From: Hyaloscypha bicolor E
Lineage: Eukaryota > Ascomycota > Leotiomycetes > Helotiales > Hyaloscyphaceae
NCBI RefSeq assembly: GCF_002865645.1
Contig: NW_020194589.1
Span: 3,199,750-3,263,749 of the forward strand
Direction of reading: 5' to 3'
Length of the DNA stretch: 64,000 nt
Notes under the pieces: generated by a model
What the model was told of the DNA's origin: nothing
Databases searched by the model: none
The model's input: only the letters and a program-made list of their open reading frames with translations
Translations under genes and position numbers: made by a program
In this document: positions 22,487 to 34,700 of the stretch, one piece after another
Layout: every line of letters starts with the position of its first letter
Numbering within the stretch: position 1 is the first letter of the stretch

Positions 22487-24417
22487 TTATTTCGCCGGCC
22501 CCTCCGGCAACTGCAGCTTCATCCTCGTCTCCGGACTCGCGGCCTCTGCGCCCTTCAGATCAATCTCGTTGGCCTCCTCGCCTTCAACAAGACCCGGCTC
22601 CTCCTCAACCACCTTCTCCATACTAACCCTCTCCCTCTCCTCCGCCAGCACCAGCTTCGGATCGTGGCCCTTTCCGCTATTACTCCCTGACACGCCCACT
22701 GCATGAACCCCATCCTCAGCAACCTTCCGCTTTGCATCGCCGACGATCTTGTCGACCTCTGAGATCTTGCCGGGCACGCAGGTCGGATCGCCTTCGACGC
22801 CAATAGCGGAGGAGGGCTCCTTGGTTGCGGTTTGGAGCGCGGATTTGTTGAAGCGCACGATCATGCAGGAGAGGTTGTCAGTGCTGAAGCGAGCGAGGGC
22901 GTGGTCGACGAGTGATTTAGCAGCGGCGATGGGGTCTTGTTGGTGTCGGATGAGGTCGACGGCTTCTTGGTCGGAGCAGACGTCCCATAACTGCCTCTAT
23001 TAGCAAAGTCCTTTTCTATATACATGGAATAGCTTACCCCATCGCAAGCAAGAATGATAAACTCATCAAGATCAGGTTGGATGACTGTTTCTGTGGTGTA
23101 TGGGTGGCCGGTCACTAGGTCTTTCATATATGCATCTCCTAACGCACGGGTCACGGCTAAGACGCCATTGACGCGGTTGTTCAGGATCAGGCCTCCGGCA
23201 TTCGCAACACGCTTGCCTTCATTCTCGTCACTACCTTTGTGGTCGTAGGATAACCTTAATGCCTTGCCGTTTCTACATAGCACGATGCGGGCATCTCCAA
23301 CGTTTGCAGTGTAGAGAACGCGTTGGCGTGATGCAGTTGTCCTGAGTCTGGCATGTGTTGCTTCACTTGTCGTTGTTGCAAGAGAGGTAGCACTTGCAGC
23401 TGGATTTTGCTGCGAGGGCGTCTTGCTCATGTCTACGCCACTGTCTCCAGACTTCTCCTCGGCTTTCGCAGCTTCATCTGCAGCTTTTACTGCCGCAGCT
23501 GTAGCTGGTGCAATTGCGGTCGATCCAGTTGCAGATTGGGCGTTAGGTATCCTGTCTTCCCAGCGTAGGACTGCTGTGACGGCCGTACAACCGGAATTCT
23601 TGAGGGGCAGCTTTTCTAACTGTGCATCGACGGTAGTGAAGGTCTGATCGAGGAGTTCGGGAATAGGGGTATTCGGGTTCTTTCGTATCGTTTCTTCTAA
23701 GATGATATGAAGCTTCTTACCACACCAGTCTGCAGCAAATGTACCGGCGTGACCATCGAAGATAGCGAAATATCCATTGTCTGTTTCCATCATCTCGGAG
23801 GACGAAGCAGTAGGTGCAAGACTAGGAGTAGACTCATCCGGCGTGAGCTCCTCGGTCGACTTCGATTTCGTGCTCGGCGTCTCGGATCCCAATGCGGGGG
23901 CGGGGGTATGTAAGAAGTTGTACAGGAAAGCATGTGTATCTTCCATAGTCCGACGGCATTTCTTGTTCTTGTCCTCCCAAACACCCACAGTAAACGTAGA
24001 CCGCGGTCCTGGCAGTGATTCGCCGGCCGAGTTGTTGTGTTGACCTTGGGGGACACTCAACGCCGGATCCTGCTTACCAAGCTTCTGCAACGGTGTCTGC
24101 GTGTTCTGCTCCTGACTGCGCATGAATCCTGATGAATTCGGGCTCTGGCTGAAGTGTAGAGAGTTCTTCGCGTTCGCAAGCAGCGAGCTTGCCTTTGCAC
24201 CAACACCACTACTCCTCCGCTTCTTCTCGCCGGAATTTCCATTGTCGTTGGTCGCTCTGCCAGGAGGGCTTCCATTTCCGCTGCGCTTCTCTCCGCTTCC
24301 GCCCTCCTCAGCAGGTTTCGATGCGGTGGGAGTCTCTGTCGAATTCGAATCTACGGCGTCTTGCGCAACGGGTTCCGGACCACCATCCTTTGGCGGCGAC
24401 CCAGAGCTGCCAAACAT
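22487..24417 (-). CDS. ptc1: Protein phosphatase 2C, Ptc1-type
   Basis: Exons 24417-23038 and 22990-22487 join in phase to give 627 residues; the join completes [13 protein letters not shown]. All PP2C metal-binding motifs are present: [83 protein letters not shown] and LSCMIVRF. The wording of these blocks matches yeast Ptc1, which dephosphorylates the Hog1 and other MAP kinases. It is longer than yeast Ptc1 (281 residues) because of a Ser/Gly/Lys-rich N-terminal extension, a low-complexity Ala/Thr insert between the GCTAV and YTANV blocks, and a Glu-rich C-terminal tail. The frame is open well upstream of 24417 but contains no other ATG. Confidence 0.93.
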
Positions 24418-25779
24418 CCTGTTCAGCAAACCTCCCTGGGAGGAAAAGCTCCTCCTTTTACTTCCTGCCACTTTGCTGGATTCGCCCTGTGTGTCTCGTG
24501 AGGAGACTCGGAGAGGTCGAGAGGGTGGGCTTGAGAAGGGGCTGAAGAACTGCTGGTGCCAGGGATGGACGGCGCTTTGCGAGGTCGTGTTGGCGGTCGG
24601 TGGTGATACGCGCCCGGAGCAATTAGGAGTTCGAGAAAGTAAGATTCGCGAATCTGTTCGTCCTTAAGAAGCAAGAGCAAAGCTGTGTCGTTGCGTATCG
24701 TAGTCTGCGGCCTGTTTTAGATTGCAATGACGACGGTGCCTCGATGTGGGGTACAGAGGAAGCCTCGTGCCACGATTCACGGAGACAGCAACCACTGAAA
24801 CGTACGATTGATCCGGTGGAGGTCTTTTGAAGGCGAATAAATCCTGCCAAAGCTCTGGAAATGCAGTTCAGGATGTAGGCGGGCACTTCTGTCTGTGTTA
24901 AGGCTCCCTACAGTGCCGGCAAGCCGTTTTGGTCAGTGGCGGTACCAGTCTGGCAGTTCCACGGTCACGTTGCACTTGTCGGGCGGCTGGTGCAGATCTG
25001 GGGTCCAAAATATGTCTTAGAGTTCGCAGCAATGATGGCGGAAGTGTCAGAAAGCGTTCTTGCGCTCGTTCCAAGGGATTATCGCAAGTTGAGAGGTGTT
25101 TGCAGGGGTGGTCTCCTGCTTGTCCTTGTCCTTGTCCTTGTCCTTTGGTCCTCAAACAACGAGGGGTCGACTTGGTCTGAGTAATTGTTAACCCCGGAGA
25201 CAATGGCCGCGTGCGAGCAAAGAAACCGTCCGAACTCCGTGGTAGGGGCAAACTTGGAGGGGGGGTAAAGGAGAGAGGTAGGTCAGTCAGCAGAAAGATC
25301 CGGCCTCGACGCTGACAATCCAGTGATCAAGCGATCCAGGCTGTGCAGCCAGCTGCGCGCTCTACAAAGAAACACTCTCAAAGTTAGTGGGGTCTGGCTT
25401 CCCCACACTTGGCTCAAGGGGCGTGGGACTGGGTGTGGGCGTGGGTGAGGGCGTGCATCGGCGGTGGAGGAGCCGGCTCTCCGGGAGCAGTGGAGAGGCA
25501 TGATTCACATGGCAGCATTAAACAGCGGAGTACTTCTACCAGAGAGATTCAAATGCATTATGGGTTCCGTGGAAGCCAATGTTTAACCACCGTGAGGCAG
25601 ATGTAGCCTCGTATCATTGGTTTTGGGACAGGGCATATTGGAAGGCTTGCTGCCAACGCGGCGGTCGTGTTCCGCCGTCAGTCCGGAGATATCAACGCTG
25701 AGCAACAGAAATCAGAACTGTATCCATAACTCCAACTCTCGCTGTCGAGGAAAACGCCATAGCTCAAATCTACTAAACC
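24418..25779. other. Region between ptc1 and vps2
   Basis: It holds the ptc1 promoter and the vps2 3' UTR. A short hexamer repeat lies at 25119-25142. I see no gene on either strand; the 117-codon minus frame at 24.9-25.25 kb is mostly repeat-derived Gly/Gln. Confidence 0.4.
25119..25142 (+). repeat. (CTTGTC)4 hexamer microsatellite
   Basis: Four perfect copies of CTTGTC lie head to tail in non-coding DNA. Confidence 0.85.
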
Positions 25780-26633
25780 CTATCGCCTCAAGCTGTCCAG
25801 TCTAGCTTGAAGATCATTGTCTCCAGGATCTGCACCCGCCCCACCTCCGCCTATAGCCTGCGCAACCCTGCCTTCCGTAACAGTTTGGCTCTGAAGACCT
25901 TGAGGAGTTTCGCCCATCTATCACCACAATAAGTATTTTCTCTGACCAAAGGACAAAGTATCTGCCAACTTACAGCATTCTTCAAATCAATTCCAATCTC
26001 CTCCAGCACCTGCTCCACAACCTCCTCTCCTTCAGCCTCGTCCTCCAACCCAGTAACATCGTCAATGGCATCATCCATCATCTCTTGCCTCTGATCCATG
26101 ATATCGTTCTCCTTCTCAAACTCCATCGCTATCCGCTGCAGCGCCGGCAAATTCATGCTGCGGTTCATGCTCCCCAGAACACCAGTCGCGCCCTTCATAG
26201 CCTGCATCATCTGCTCGTTCGTCCTGACTGTCTACTCCACAATACATTAGCCAAGTTCCCCTTCCTTCCCTCCCTCCCTCGCCCTACCAAAGAATCAACT
26301 CACCTGTATCCTCAAACTAATCGCCTGCAACTGCGTCCGCATACTATAAAACTTCTCAATGTACCGTCTCGTCCTCACCAAATCCTTGGCCTGGATCTTG
26401 CACGCCCCCATCTGTCCATTCTTCGCGCTCTTCTTGATCTCCGCAATCAGCTTCTTCTCCTGGTTTTCAAGCTTCACACGCTCGCGGTCCAGCTCGCGCT
26501 GCGTCTTTTCGAGGGAGCGTTGGTGTTTGCGCAGCCGCTCGGCGGCGGTCATGCGTTTGCCGAAAGCCCATTCGACGATCTGGTGAGGGCGTTAGTTAAG
26601 AGATGCATTGGGGGGAGGGAGACGTGCATTCAT
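25780..26633 (-). CDS. vps2: ESCRT-III subunit Vps2/CHMP2A
   Basis: Exons 26633-26628, 26579-26304, 26231-25974 and 25917-25780 give 225 residues. The first exon codes only Met-Asn; the join yields MNIVEWAFGKRMTAAERLRK, the usual fungal Vps2 start. Its intron (26580-26627) has a GC donor (GCACGT) with a normal CAG acceptor. The body is the basic Snf7-fold core (ELDRERVKLENQEKKLIAEI, IQAKDLVRTRRYIEKFYSMR), followed by MDQRQEMMDDAIDDV. The C-terminal end is a MIM1-like LQARLDSLRR, which binds the Vps4 MIT domain. Vps2 caps Snf7 filaments at endosomes and recruits Vps4 for membrane scission in multivesicular-body sorting. Human CHMP2A ends in LRRD; here the stop follows LRR. Confidence 0.95.
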
Positions 26634-27423
26634 GGTGAAGGCGTGGTGGGGGTGGTGTTGTGGAAATTTGGGTTTGGTGGGGTTGAGGTCTGGCAGATAT
26701 TGAGCTTGATGCCTTGCAGCTTCGTCATCTCTGGCTTGGCCAAGGAACAGCGAGCGGGCCGAGGGATTTTCCGGCCTGGTTATCTCTTTGGACCACTCCA
26801 CATTAAAGGAATCTGGAAGTCTCGGATATAATTGGAATAGAGCGTTGTCAAGCTGTTCAAATAAAATATTTCCAATGGCGCACGTTGAAATATCAATTTT
26901 ATTTCATGAACGACCCACTCAATCGTGAGAGCTCCAGGCCTTCCCGGCTTCAAGTTCAGCAAGACAATTCATCTTGAGTCACATATTGTAAATAATGAAA
27001 GCATTCAGCAAGCTTGATTGCTAAGTTGAAAACACGTGAAGGCAAATAAATAATGCTAATGTTAAGAGGTTTTGATTCGACTAAGTTGCTGAGAAGCAGG
27101 GATGACGTGAGGAGTCAGAAAACACGATTCGTCAACGTACATGTCAAAACTAGAAGAATGAGGAGAATTTTGGGCTGGAGGAAGCATTCACAGAGAGTTC
27201 AAAAGTACACAACGTACAGTTTCACGATATTCCGAAGTGGTGGTTGTACCAGTAGTTTTTCGGCAATGAAAAGGAGTTGATATGCACGCACGTGAAGTGG
27301 ATTTTGCGCTAAGATTGCAGACAAAGCGGAATTTATTCGCCTCAATCTTGAATGCATCATAACAGACCATTTCAAGAAAATTTGAATGTACCACACGCGA
27401 ATGGTTTAACGAAATCCATCACC
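26634..27423. other. Divergent promoter region of vps2 and fzo1
   Basis: The two genes face away from each other across 790 bases. No further gene or repeat is seen. Confidence 0.4.
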
Positions 27424-30217
27424 ATGAGCCAGGAATATCACGGAAAAGGGAAGGCAGCGGGTGACGGAGAAGCAAGCTCGAGCAGGCGTCCAGCATCCGG
27501 TCGTCCTCAATATGTCACTGTCGGATCCGGATCAACTTCAGAAAGCGCCGCTCGACTGCAAGCCCTGCTCGACAACGACTCTGGGTATGGAGGGAGCGTG
27601 GCTGGCGATGCTCTGAACGGTGTTCCGGTGTGGAATCCAGCCCTGACTGAAGATAGACCTACGCCATCACATTCGCCAATGCCCAGGGGTTCTGGAGAGG
27701 CAGCGGACAACGACAGAAGGGTTCAGGCCAACGCCATACATCAATTATGGTACAATCAGCATAGAGTGGCTCTAGGAAGGTCGATTAACCGGGTTGTGGA
27801 GACATTGAAGGGGTTACAGGAGATGAACGCGACATGGCCAGCAACATATCCCTCAGTTCAACGAGCGGAGGCGGCACAATCTTCAAGACCGGGGATCATA
27901 CATACGAATACTACGCATCCGACATTGTCGTCAGAAAGTGAACCTCGTCCTGGACTGATGCGGCGAGCACAAACTTCGATTGGGGAGCATCAGACCGAGA
28001 CCGAATCGAGCAAGGCAGCAGAGCAGAAACCGAAGGAAGAACCACGATTGATGACGCCTCAGATTGCACAGGAATTCTCGATATTAAAATTGGATTTGAA
28101 GCTGGGTGCATTACATCAGACAGAGTTAGTACATTCGCTGGAGAAGGGTTCGATAGCTTCGTTACTGGATGGGAAAATAAGCAGCAGCATCAAACATCTG
28201 CTGTCTCTCCGGGAACGAATAGAGGATACCTCGAGTAAGGTGTTGGTCACTGGAGACTTGAATGCCGGAAAGTCGACATTCTGCAACGCTCTGCTACGGA
28301 GAAAGATCTTACCAGAGGACCAACAACCATGTACAAGTATTTTCTGCGAGGTGTTAGATGCTAGAGAGAATGGAGGTGTCGAGGAGGTTCACGCGATTCA
28401 TAAGGATGTTATATACAACCGACACGACGAGAGCACGTACGATGTTTTCACCCTGGCGGATCTGGAGAAGCTGGTCACAACCAACGAGAAATACACTCAA
28501 TGCAAAGTCTACGTAAAGGATGTACGGTCTATCGACGAGTCTTTGCTAAATAATGGAGTTGTGGATATCTCGATTATCGATGCACCCGGTTTGAATTCAG
28601 ATACAACGAAAACCACTGCTGTGTTTGCTCGACAGGAGGAGATTGATGTGGTCGTATTTGTGGTCTCAGCTGCAAATCACTTCACTCTGACTGCAAGGGA
28701 GTTTATTTGGGCAGCCGCAGCAGAGAAGGCTTATATTTTCATCGTGGTCAATGGATACGACAACATCAGAGACAAGGAAAGATGTCAGAAAATGATCTTG
28801 GAGCAAGTACAAGGCCTCAGCCCACGGACATTCAAGGAATCATCAGAGTTGGTTCACTTCGTATCAAGTAACGCCATTCCAACAGGCCCATCACCACCTG
28901 GCGGAAATGGTGGACGTGGAAGTGGGAGCTCAAGTGGAGGTGGCGGGGATGGACCTGATGACGATTCGGATCCAAAGGGAAAGGGAAAGGAGAAAGAGAA
29001 AATCCGAGACTTCGAAAATCTCGAGCAGTCATTACGGCGGTTTGTACTAGAAAAACGTGCTCGTTCGAAACTTGCACCAGCAAAGACATACCTGCTCAAT
29101 GTACTGGGCGATGTCAACACTCTGGCCACGGTGAACCAAGATGTCGCTCAATCAGAGCTCGACCGAGTCACGAAAGAGCTGAACGACCTGGAGCCTCTGA
29201 TAGAGGCGTCCCAGAAAGCTAGAGCAGAAGTCAGCGATGACATCGACCGAACCATCGAGACCACTTGCAAGGACATCTACGATCACACCCGCTCAACCCT
29301 CAACCACTCAATAGCCCAAGCAGCAGACGAGGACCTTGGCGTCCCCTATCCCGGTCTTCTCAATGCCTTCCAGTATGCAGAAGATATCAAAGAAGCCATA
29401 CTCTCCCAAATCTCCGCCTCGGTCACAGCATGTGAAGAGCATGCCCGCCGCAAGACCGTTGAAGGCGTGTCCTCCATCAAGCAACTTGGCCTCCTGCACT
29501 TGGGAGACGAATACACCGACCTCAGTTTCCGGCCCAATGTCATGTTCAGACGAAAGCGCGACGTTCTGGCGCGGCAAATCGAAGTCGAGACCGAGCTCTG
29601 GGATTTCTTCGATTGGTCTACTATCATGCAGCGCCAAGAGAAGCTGGCCGGAACAGGCATGGCTCTTACTGTTGCAACAGCAGTAGGTGGCCGAGTGGTC
29701 GGTGGCTTCGGATGGGTTGATGGCGCGCTGGGTGCTATGAAGGTGGTTGGCAATAACAACATCCGCAAGCTGATCATACCTGGCGTTATCGTAACTGGTA
29801 AGCACCCCCATCCCACCCTATTCCTTAAACCATAGCTAACAATAATTGTCACTAGCGGTCGCAGCAACCTACTACCTCCTCCTCCAAATCCCACACTCCC
29901 TGCCTCACCGCCTCACAACCAAAATCTCCACCCAACTTGCAGCAATCGACTACGTGCACTCCAACAGCGACCGCATCTCCTCGTCCGTACGCAAAGTTCT
30001 CCGTTTCCCAGCCGACAATCTACGTGTCGGGCTCCAGCGCAGTGTCGAGCAATTAGGCAACAAGCGAGAGGAAACCAGGAAAGTAAGAATGGAGAGCGAG
30101 GTCGCGAGGAAGTACTTCGGCAACCTGGTCAATGAGACGGTTAGGATTAGGAACACGGTTGAAGGTGTCGATCTTGAGGGCCCGGCGCCGGGAGTTGCGG
30201 GGGGCTATGATTACTAG
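27424..30217 (+). CDS. fzo1: Mitofusin Fzo1, mitochondrial outer-membrane fusion GTPase
   Basis: Exons 27424-29797 and 29856-30217 join as G|CG to give 911 residues. I prefer the ATG at 27424 (context ATCACCATG) to an in-frame one at 27352. A disordered N-terminal region of about 210 residues precedes a helical segment, then the dynamin-type GTPase domain with P-loop GDLNAGKSTF, the switch Thr in QPCTSIF, DAPG (G3) and VVNGYDN (G4 region). A Gly/Ser/Lys-rich loop (GGNGGRGSGSSSGG) interrupts the domain. Two adjacent membrane helices near residues 780-810 span the intron (LIIPGVIVTG and VAATYYLLLQIP). A C-terminal heptad repeat (SVEQLGNKREETRKVR) follows. Fzo1 tethers and fuses outer membranes and is turned over by ubiquitination. 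Confidence 0.95.
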
Positions 30218-31775
30218 TCGAGACGTGGGTCTGCCTCAGGAGAACAGTATGGAAGGGGACGGGACGGGAGAAAGATGAGAGGAGAGGAGAGCACTAATAC
30301 CCTTGAAAGACTTCACGACTCTCGTTGACGGCGTTATGGAGTGGAAGACAAAACACGAGGCGTTGAAATGAAATATGCATGGATGGAATTGAAGTTCAGT
30401 GCTTTGGCGTGCGTTCGGTACGGGCAGATCACAACCCCACTTCGATTCCTTGTTCCTGTTTATAGTTGTTTGAAAATGAGTACATACATATATCCATCTC
30501 ACGTTCGCTTTCCTGCTTGAACTCGTCATGGACCATGGTGATCACAAGCTTCTTGCTACTAGGCTCATCGAAGAGGGAACGAAGGGCAGGAAAGGAAAGG
30601 AGTGCTAAAAGTGGAGTGAGGTCGAAGCAACACCGGGGAAAAGGAATACTAGGTTGAACCGTAGAAAGGCGGGGGTGGGGCAAGGATGATACAAGGCAGC
30701 GCTCTATCGAAATGCCCTTGAAATGCCCTTGAAATGCCCCTGAAATGACCTTAGAACGCGAGATGTGCAACAAGGGCACGTCGAAGTTCAGACGAAAAGT
30801 GGACGAGGCGTGACGCGCCGTGACCATGGTTCTTACAGATCTGTGAAGGCCCGTTCGTCAATGCGAGCGGTTTGGGAATCGGGGCTAAGCGAGGGGCCCG
30901 ATTCGCTAATAAAAAGGCCTAATTTTAAAACAATATATAACTTTCTAATAAAAGGTAAACGCTAAATTTTAATTAAATAAAGGACATTAATACTTATAAG
31001 AAACTTAGATATATATTACTTAGATTAAATTCTATTAAAGATAAAAAGATTTAATAATTATATATTTTAAAAAACTGTTTTATAATTAAAATTATATATA
31101 GTCCTAATAAAAGGTTTTAGCTAAAATTACTTAAATAAAATTACTAACTAAATAACTTTTAATAGATCCTACTAATAGAATTTTATTAATTTATTAATTT
31201 AAAAATATTATAATATTTTCAAAATTCGCTCGTATCCGACCTCGGATTTATGAACCGGAGTTCGCTTAAGTAGGCGATTAAGCAATCGGGTCCCTCGCTT
31301 AGCCCCGATTCCCAAACCGCTCGCATTGACGAACGGGCCTTCACAGATCGCGAGAAATTCTGTAGCACGATTAAGAATGAATTCAGCTACAAGAGGTGGA
31401 GTGTGATATGGGATGAGACGAGAAGTCTCGAATAAAAGCCAAAGCAGGCAGGCAAAATTCCGAAGTTGCGGGTCAGTTCGGAGAATAGTGAAGCGGTAAG
31501 CAATGGGCTGAGTGGGAAAGATAGGGGTAATGGAGGTCTTTTTGTGTCTATGGAAAGAGGAAGCAGAGTATCTGAAAGAAGGCCTGCAAACTATGCAACG
31601 CAAGCTATGCGCGAGATATCCTCCCACTCCAACCGACTGCATACTATTGCCTCTCTCATTCCTTCATATCCATCATCATGTCATTCATCATCACCATCCG
31701 TTCCTTTTCTCCACACCAACCCAACCCGACCCTAAGGTTTCTAATTGAATAGAAAGATCAGATGTACGGAGGAGT
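30218..31775. other. Convergent region between fzo1 and CAND1 genes
   Basis: It carries the 3' UTRs and the inverted-repeat element at 30838-31349. The rest shows no gene. GAAATGCCCTT is repeated three times near 30709-30745, with short spacing. Confidence 0.5.
30838..31349. mobile_element. Inverted-repeat element with AT-rich core (MITE-like)
   Basis: Two arms of about 66 bases, 30838-30903 and 31284-31349, are inverted copies differing at only one or two positions; the arm begins GATCTGTGAAGGCCCGTTCG. Between them lie about 310 bases of extreme AT richness with no coding frame. The GATC at each outer edge is palindromic, so it may be a 4-base target duplication rather than part of the arm. 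No transposase is present. The arms keep CpG and CpA sites and look undamaged, unlike the core. Confidence 0.75.
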
Positions 31776-34700
31776 TCAATACCCACTATCCTTGCTCTCC
31801 TCCCTCAAGCTCCGCAACTGGCCCTCGAAATCCTTCTCAACCCACTCCCAATACGTACGCCACGTCTGGTGCACACCAGCCTGGGTACCTATGCTACTAC
31901 TCGCGCCGGGAATCGCCGCATGCAGCAGAAGTGTAACACGCAACACACTCTTCACAGCCTCCTCCTGCTTCTCGACCTCCTGCTTGACGGCATTATCCTT
32001 GAGCTTGAGGGAGAGGATGGTGCGGAAGTAGTCGGCGATGGCGTCAAGGCGGCGGGATGTCTCGTCTGGGTCGAGGACGACGAGCTTGGTGAGCATGAGG
32101 TTGCAGAGCGCGCGGATGTCGTGCTCGTCTTGCAGGCCGGCGATGATGCGGTCGTAGAAGTCGAGGATGTTAATGCGGGAGAAAGCAGTCTCCATTAGGG
32201 AGTAGAGGGTCTCGTATGCGCTCTGTTTGAAAGTCAGTGTGTTTCAAGAAAAGAACACAGAGCGGAGGTTTTACCTTTCGGACTTCGAGACCGTCGTCAA
32301 TCTTGTGCTTGAATGGACCCATTGTGACCTCACGGATCAATTCTGGCTTGATAACCGACTCTTGCATGACAAGAGGCAAGAGAAGACCCAGGTTTGGAAC
32401 AATCAAATCAGGCTTGTTGTGTGAGGCAGAGTTGAGAGTGGTGAGTGCCAGACGACGATTTTCAAGTTCCGTGTCCCGAAGCATGAGGCCCAGCATGTCG
32501 ATCAGCGTGGTCTTCAAAACTGCGTCGAATGCTTCATCGCTATCTGGGAGAGTATAACGAATAGCCTGGATGATCATAGCTCGAACTGAAGGGGTCGGGT
32601 TCTTGAGGTAGTTCTAAATATTTAGCAAATGAATGCAGCACGAGGATGAGAACTCTTACCTGGAGCTGTGGAATGTATGTCATCGGCTCAATAATCGCAA
32701 GTCTTCCAATACACTCTGCTCCAACTGCCTTGTTGTCTTCGGCTTGTGAAGCACTGAGCAATCTCTCCCAAATTTGTTTGGTGTAATTACTGATGTCCGC
32801 AGAATTGTTGCTAGCTTGCTGAAGAATCTCCTTGATAGAATGCAAGAGGAGATATTGTGCACTGCCACCCTTACCCATTGTTGACAAGATCTCTGGCAAG
32901 TACAACGGAATATTCCCAGCGCCGGCACGTCCCAAAGCAACCGCAGCAGCAAGCGGTACTTTATCTGACTTAGACTTGAATTGAGCTGTAAATGTGGATG
33001 GCTTCAATGGAGACTTCGTGCCCATACGAAGCCCAGCCTCACCGAGAACAGCAAGAGCCAAGCATCGTCTAGGATCATCGGATTCCGGGTTGACGGCCTC
33101 AGTCAGGAAGTTGTCAACATTGACACCAACCGATGGTCCTCCATATACAAGCAAAGTACCAATTACTTTGCCAACAACTGCTGGATCTCCGTTGATGCTA
33201 ACCTCCTTCAGCAAGCCAGCCATAAGATTTTGACCTACGCCATTCTGGCCGATATTAGTAACCAGTGCCAAGACTGCCTCCAGAACTGCGCCACCGAGAG
33301 TTGCAGTCAGGAGGTCGCATAGGGCCTTGTTCAACTGATCATTGACAACATGCTTGGGATTATCCGCCACCAAGACTGACAGCACGAGCAGAGCGGGACC
33401 AAGAAGATGGAGATCAACAGTGGTGAGAAGGGGAAGAAGTGCGCTGACGAGGCCATCGATAGTCTTAGCATCCAGAGCACTCCTCGCAGCTGGTGCGACA
33501 ACCAAATTCTTCAATGCGGCGAGACTTGCACCTCGTAAAGATCTGTTGGCCTTGCGGAGTTGCGCAGAAAGCTCAAGCGAGACCTCTCGAATCCATTTTG
33601 GGGAAAGGTACTCCTTTGTGGTTGTCAATGCCGCCACAGTATCAATAGCATGGACGGCAGCAAGTCGAGTTGTCTCATTCTTGAGTCGCTCACTCAACAT
33701 ATCCAGGGCAGCGTTACGGTCTGCAGCTGAGAGGAGACTTGAGCCTTCTGGACTTGCAGTACGTGCCAGAAGGATACCAAGGGCCTGGATTGCGCGCTGT
33801 CGAACCTCGACGTCGGCATCGTTGGCAGAGACTCGGCCTACGATGACGTTGTAAAGCTGTTGTAGATCGGCTTTGTGGTCTTGTTGGCCGACGGTTCGTG
33901 ATCTTGGTGGGGTAAGAGCCTTCACGAGCTGTTCGACAGTCCCAATAGCTTCACTGGAGACTTTGTAAAATTTGTCCTTGACTGCCAAAACAACACCAGG
34001 GATAATTTTGGGGAGGTACGGCTGCAGCACACTTGAAGAATGTGTCGATGCAATATCTCCAATCAAATGAAGTGCGGCGATCCGCAGTGTGTTAGATGTT
34101 GCCGATGCCGCACCACTGGTGATGGCAGTCGAAGAGCTTGCCGAGCCAGACGTGGCCTTGATTGCTTCGATAATTGGGTCCACAATCTGACTGAAGTATT
34201 CAGAAAGGCCGCCATGTTGGACGGATACAATATCATCTAAGAGATTGATGAGTGCCTGCTTCGTTGGAATAGAATTGCCCTTCAAAAGCTTCGTTGTTGC
34301 CTTGATAATAGCTGGGCTCAAGCGTGCTAAGTCAGCTCTTGGGCCAGAAGCTGGAACTGGTTCAACTGTTGGTGACGTGAGGCCAGCAGACATCGAAAGC
34401 AACAATTTGGTGTCAAAGGTTGCTGTGCTGCTCTCTCTCCGACGCTTTCGGCTTTGTGGAGCGTGATTGACGTAGTCAGACGCGTCTTCTGCAGACAACT
34501 GAACGTGAATTCCTTCTCCAGTCTTGCGAATAAGGGACGACATGGTTGCAATGACCTCCAAGCGTACATTCTCCTCACGTTCGTTGAAGCGCTGCACAAG
34601 AACAGGGGCAACCTGTGCATAAAGAGTTCCGTCATCGAGCAAATCGCCACTTCCACGAGTCGAAATGACAGTATAGAGTGCCTTGGCTGCGCATCTTCTG

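Noticed and set aside
24418..24680. Longer N terminus for the PP2C gene
   Set aside because: The frame is open back to a TAA near 24663 but contains no ATG; the first in-frame ATG is at 24417.
32994..33854. Several plus-strand frames of 80-170 codons
   Set aside because: All are antisense to the CAND1 HEAT repeats and have no family signature.
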